Shown here piece by piece: positions 61,631-64,000 of a stretch of 64,000 nucleotides of DNA. The notes beneath the pieces were generated by a model. The model ran no database searches, was not told where the DNA came from, and saw nothing but the letters and a program-made list of their open reading frames with translations. Origin of the DNA: Clitoria ternatea (lineage: Eukaryota; Streptophyta; Magnoliopsida; Fabales; Fabaceae); NCBI GenBank assembly GCA_037962975.1, contig CM075675.1:258001-322000 (forward strand). Direction: 5' to 3'. Made by a program: the position numbers and the translations under genes. Position 1 is the first letter of the stretch; every line of letters starts with the position of its first letter.

Positions 61631-64000
61631 ATGGCCAAGGCATTTTTGTTACCTGTATCTGTATGGGTTCCGAATCCGAAGATAGAAAGTGGAATGTGTA
61701 TTCGATGCTGCAAAAGCAGTGGCGGTGAGGAAGAGAAGGTGAAGAAGAAGAAGAGATTGTCGAAGCAGTCTTCGTGGGAAGCAAAAGACGCGGAGGGAAG
61801 AGACTATCTCTACACACTTGGCAAAGAGGCTGATAACATGAACATCGCCGTTGGACAGCGTGCCGGCGTCATCGATTCCCTTTTCGCCGGCAATTTTCTC
61901 GGCAAAGACTGTCTGTAACTCTTAACTTGATCCTTTCTTCCATATAATCAAAATAACATAACAATAAAGTCCTTTTCGTTTTGTGCTCAGCGGACATTGT
62001 GTTTGATTATCGCCAGAAAGCTACGAGGTCCTTTGAATACCTTGAGGGTGATTATTACATCGCTCCTCTCTTCATGGTAAATTACAATTTCAACATACCT
62101 AGATGGAAACATGTTTAATCATCCTCTCCTTTTCTCTGATATACTATTTAATTTTTCGGCTTCTCTTCACTTTCTTTTTGACAGGACAAAGTAGGTAAGT
62201 TCTCTCGAAATGGTCCATTGTGAAGAACCTGTCATAAGCTATTTTCATGCAGTAAGAGATTGGTAAAAGCGATTTATTTTACTCTGTCATGGAAATGATT
62301 GTAACTTACTGCTATTGCTCATCATCCTGTACCGAATAACTGCATTCTATATCATTGCCGTTGGTTCCTTATCCCATCAACTGCACTTTTATCTATTCAA
62401 TCTTGCTCTGAAACTTTTTACAAAGTGAAATTTGTATATCTTGAATTCATCTTCGCCTTCCTTTATATAACTGTATTTTATGGGTTTACATCTGTCGTTT
62501 GATATTGAAAAATTCAAAATGCTACATTTATATAACTTCATTTTTCTGTGGATGCAGTATGTCACATTGTGAAGAACTACTTAGCACATCTCCTCAATAT
62601 TAAAATTCCTTTGATTCTAGGTATAAATAAAACTGCAGATGAATTTTCTTGGTATCTTATCTGAAATCCTAAAGAAAGGATGATGATGGCTAGGGATTAA
62701 TTTTAGATAGTTTCATTTTATGAATTAAAAAATTACCTCTCTCTCCCTGGGTCTCAAATGTGATTCAGATGTTGATGCTCACACAGAAAACCTCGATGCT
62801 ACCTCTTTTTAGCCTAACATTAATTCACACCTGTAATTTCAAATTTAATCTAGCTGAAAAAGTGAGACCCATGTGCACAGAGAAATCCTTGGGTTTCATG
62901 CATAATCTAACGTCTAAATGCATTTGGGATGTTTCGCGCTATTTTAAAATTTATCCTTTATTTTTCACTTTCTTCCAGGCATTTGGGGAGGAAAAGGGCA
63001 GGGGAAATCATTCCAAACAGAACTTATATTTCAGGCCATGGGAATTGAACCAGTAATAATGTCTGCTGGGGAACTAGAGTCAGAGAGAGCTGGTAAGTTG
63101 TTTGATTTTCTAAACTAGTTCTTTCAAGGCAAGGAAATGTGGAAAAAAATGAATGAAGTCATGTCTATTTTCAGGATATGATTGCATTCTGATGTTAATT
63201 AGTTCTCACTTCTAACACTTGAAAATGATTGATGGATGGAGTTATTTGGAAATTCTTTTGACTGCAATGTTTATTTTCCATTAATTCTCACCCTTTTTCA
63301 GAATACGTTTTATTATGCATATGTGGCAGTTTCTTCAATTTTGATTCCCATGTATTTACATGATAGATATGTGTAACTGATAGGATTAACCATCGTAGTA
63401 TTTTCTACTTACAGGAGAGCCAGGAAAATTGATTCGTGAACGCTATAGAACGGCATCTCAAGTGGTTCAGAATCAAGTTAGGAGTTTTAAAGTTTTCAGT
63501 ATGTCTTGTTTTTTATGTTAGAATGTTACTTTATGTGATTAATTACAGGACTTTGGGCTTTGGCCTTGGAAAATATAATATAACTTTTTTTAATTGAAGC
63601 TGAACACTGCAATTTTCCCTTCTTTGTTAGGTATTATGATATAGAGAATAGATACAAATTCTAGAAAAAACATAAAAGGTAACTAAAAAAACAGTTTAAA
63701 TTAAGCATTGACATGTCCAAATTCAACTTACTGGAATTTACCTTCCCTATGCTCTAGGCAGAGAATAATGCAAATATGACCTGTTTTAAAGTAACTTTTG
63801 TGCTTCAGTTTATGCTATTAGAGGCTTGTGAATTGATCTCCTAAAGATTGTGTTGTGTACTTCATATTTTTCTGCTTGTGGGTTTTTTATTTTAATGCTC
63901 TCATTTAATCCCCTCTCTCTCACATGCTCCCATCCTGTACATTTGGAAACATGAATTTCATGTGTCACTGTAATGACTGTACTAATTCATATTTACTATA
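61631..64000 (+). CDS. Rubisco-activase-like AAA+ protein, 5' part (partial)
   Basis: Exons 61631-61910, 61991-62076, 62185-62194 (only 10 nt), 62558-62620, 62979-63092 and 63415-63476 join in phase to 205 codons. The gene continues past the window end. Blocks SDIVFDYRQKATRSFEYLEG, DYYIAPLFMDKVVCHIVKNY and the Walker A loop GGKGQGKSF identify the AAA+ protein of the Rubisco activase family. They resemble the separate RCA-like plant gene (Arabidopsis At1g73110 type) more than classical RCA. Such proteins remodel protein complexes with ATP in plastids; the exact client is not settled. The N terminus (about 60 residues, Lys/Ser-rich) could be a transit peptide. I chose the ATG at 61631; upstream in-frame sequence has only a GTG. 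The region after 63477 is intron. Confidence 0.88.

Overview
The window is plant nuclear DNA. Its genes are split by GT-AG introns, the intergenic space is AT-rich, and plant-type Ty1/Copia, Ty3/Gypsy, LINE and Mutator-like elements are present. The wording of several proteins, above all the PEPR-type receptor kinase and the type I MADS protein, resembles legume (Fabaceae) homologues. Legume is therefore my best guess, from family knowledge only; no database was searched.

Layout. Positions 1-9.7 kb are repeat-rich and gene-poor: a decayed LINE ORF1 piece, a probable 1.6-kb solo LTR (4127-5720), a probable SIRE-type LTR (about 6026-7192) and AT-rich spacer. An intronless type I (M-gamma-like) MADS-box gene lies at 10493-11482, with an isolated snRNA-type promoter motif pair upstream at 9748-9798. 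A GT-rich low-complexity tract (12281-12620) and an AAAATTATAAT array (13986-14165) follow. A young, apparently intact Ty1/Copia element lies on the minus strand at 16716-22898. It has identical 190-bp LTRs, a TAATG target-site duplication, and separate gag and pol ORFs. Its 3' LTR together with 1.1 kb of host flank has been tandemly duplicated (14188-15634 and 15643-17089). A 5'-truncated LINE (about 23460-25081) and a broken Ca2+-ATPase gene fragment (25446-25919) lie next to it.

From 27.7 kb the window is a gene-rich arm. Minus-strand genes are an MSR/O-fucosyltransferase-like gene (6 exons, 407 aa), a PEPR-type LRR receptor kinase (2 exons, 1096 aa) and plastid phosphoglycerate dehydrogenase (2 exons, 621 aa). 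A 1.19-kb Mutator-like element with a 9-bp target-site duplication sits inside a CAY-rich tract (41039-42227). Plus-strand genes follow: a WSS1-type metalloprotease (4 exons, 324 aa) and a CAX vacuolar cation/H+ exchanger (10 coding exons, 432 aa). Next are 4-coumarate:CoA ligase on the minus strand (3 exons, 546 aa), a probably defective pectin methylesterase on the plus strand, and the 5' part of a Rubisco-activase-like AAA+ gene that runs off the right edge and contains a 10-nt microexon.

The genes are independent eukaryotic units and do not form a pathway cluster. They touch wall polysaccharide and phenylpropanoid metabolism (MSR, 4CL, pectinesterase), immunity (PEPR), serine synthesis (PGDH), DNA-protein crosslink repair (WSS1) and Ca2+ storage (CAX). 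I found no convincing new multi-gene system. The most unusual structures are in the Copia element (hairpin array in the leader, poly(A) signal between gag and pol, non-canonical LTR end, duplication across the insertion boundary) and in the pectinesterase locus. Exon coordinates were read by eye from splice sites, reading phase and family similarity.
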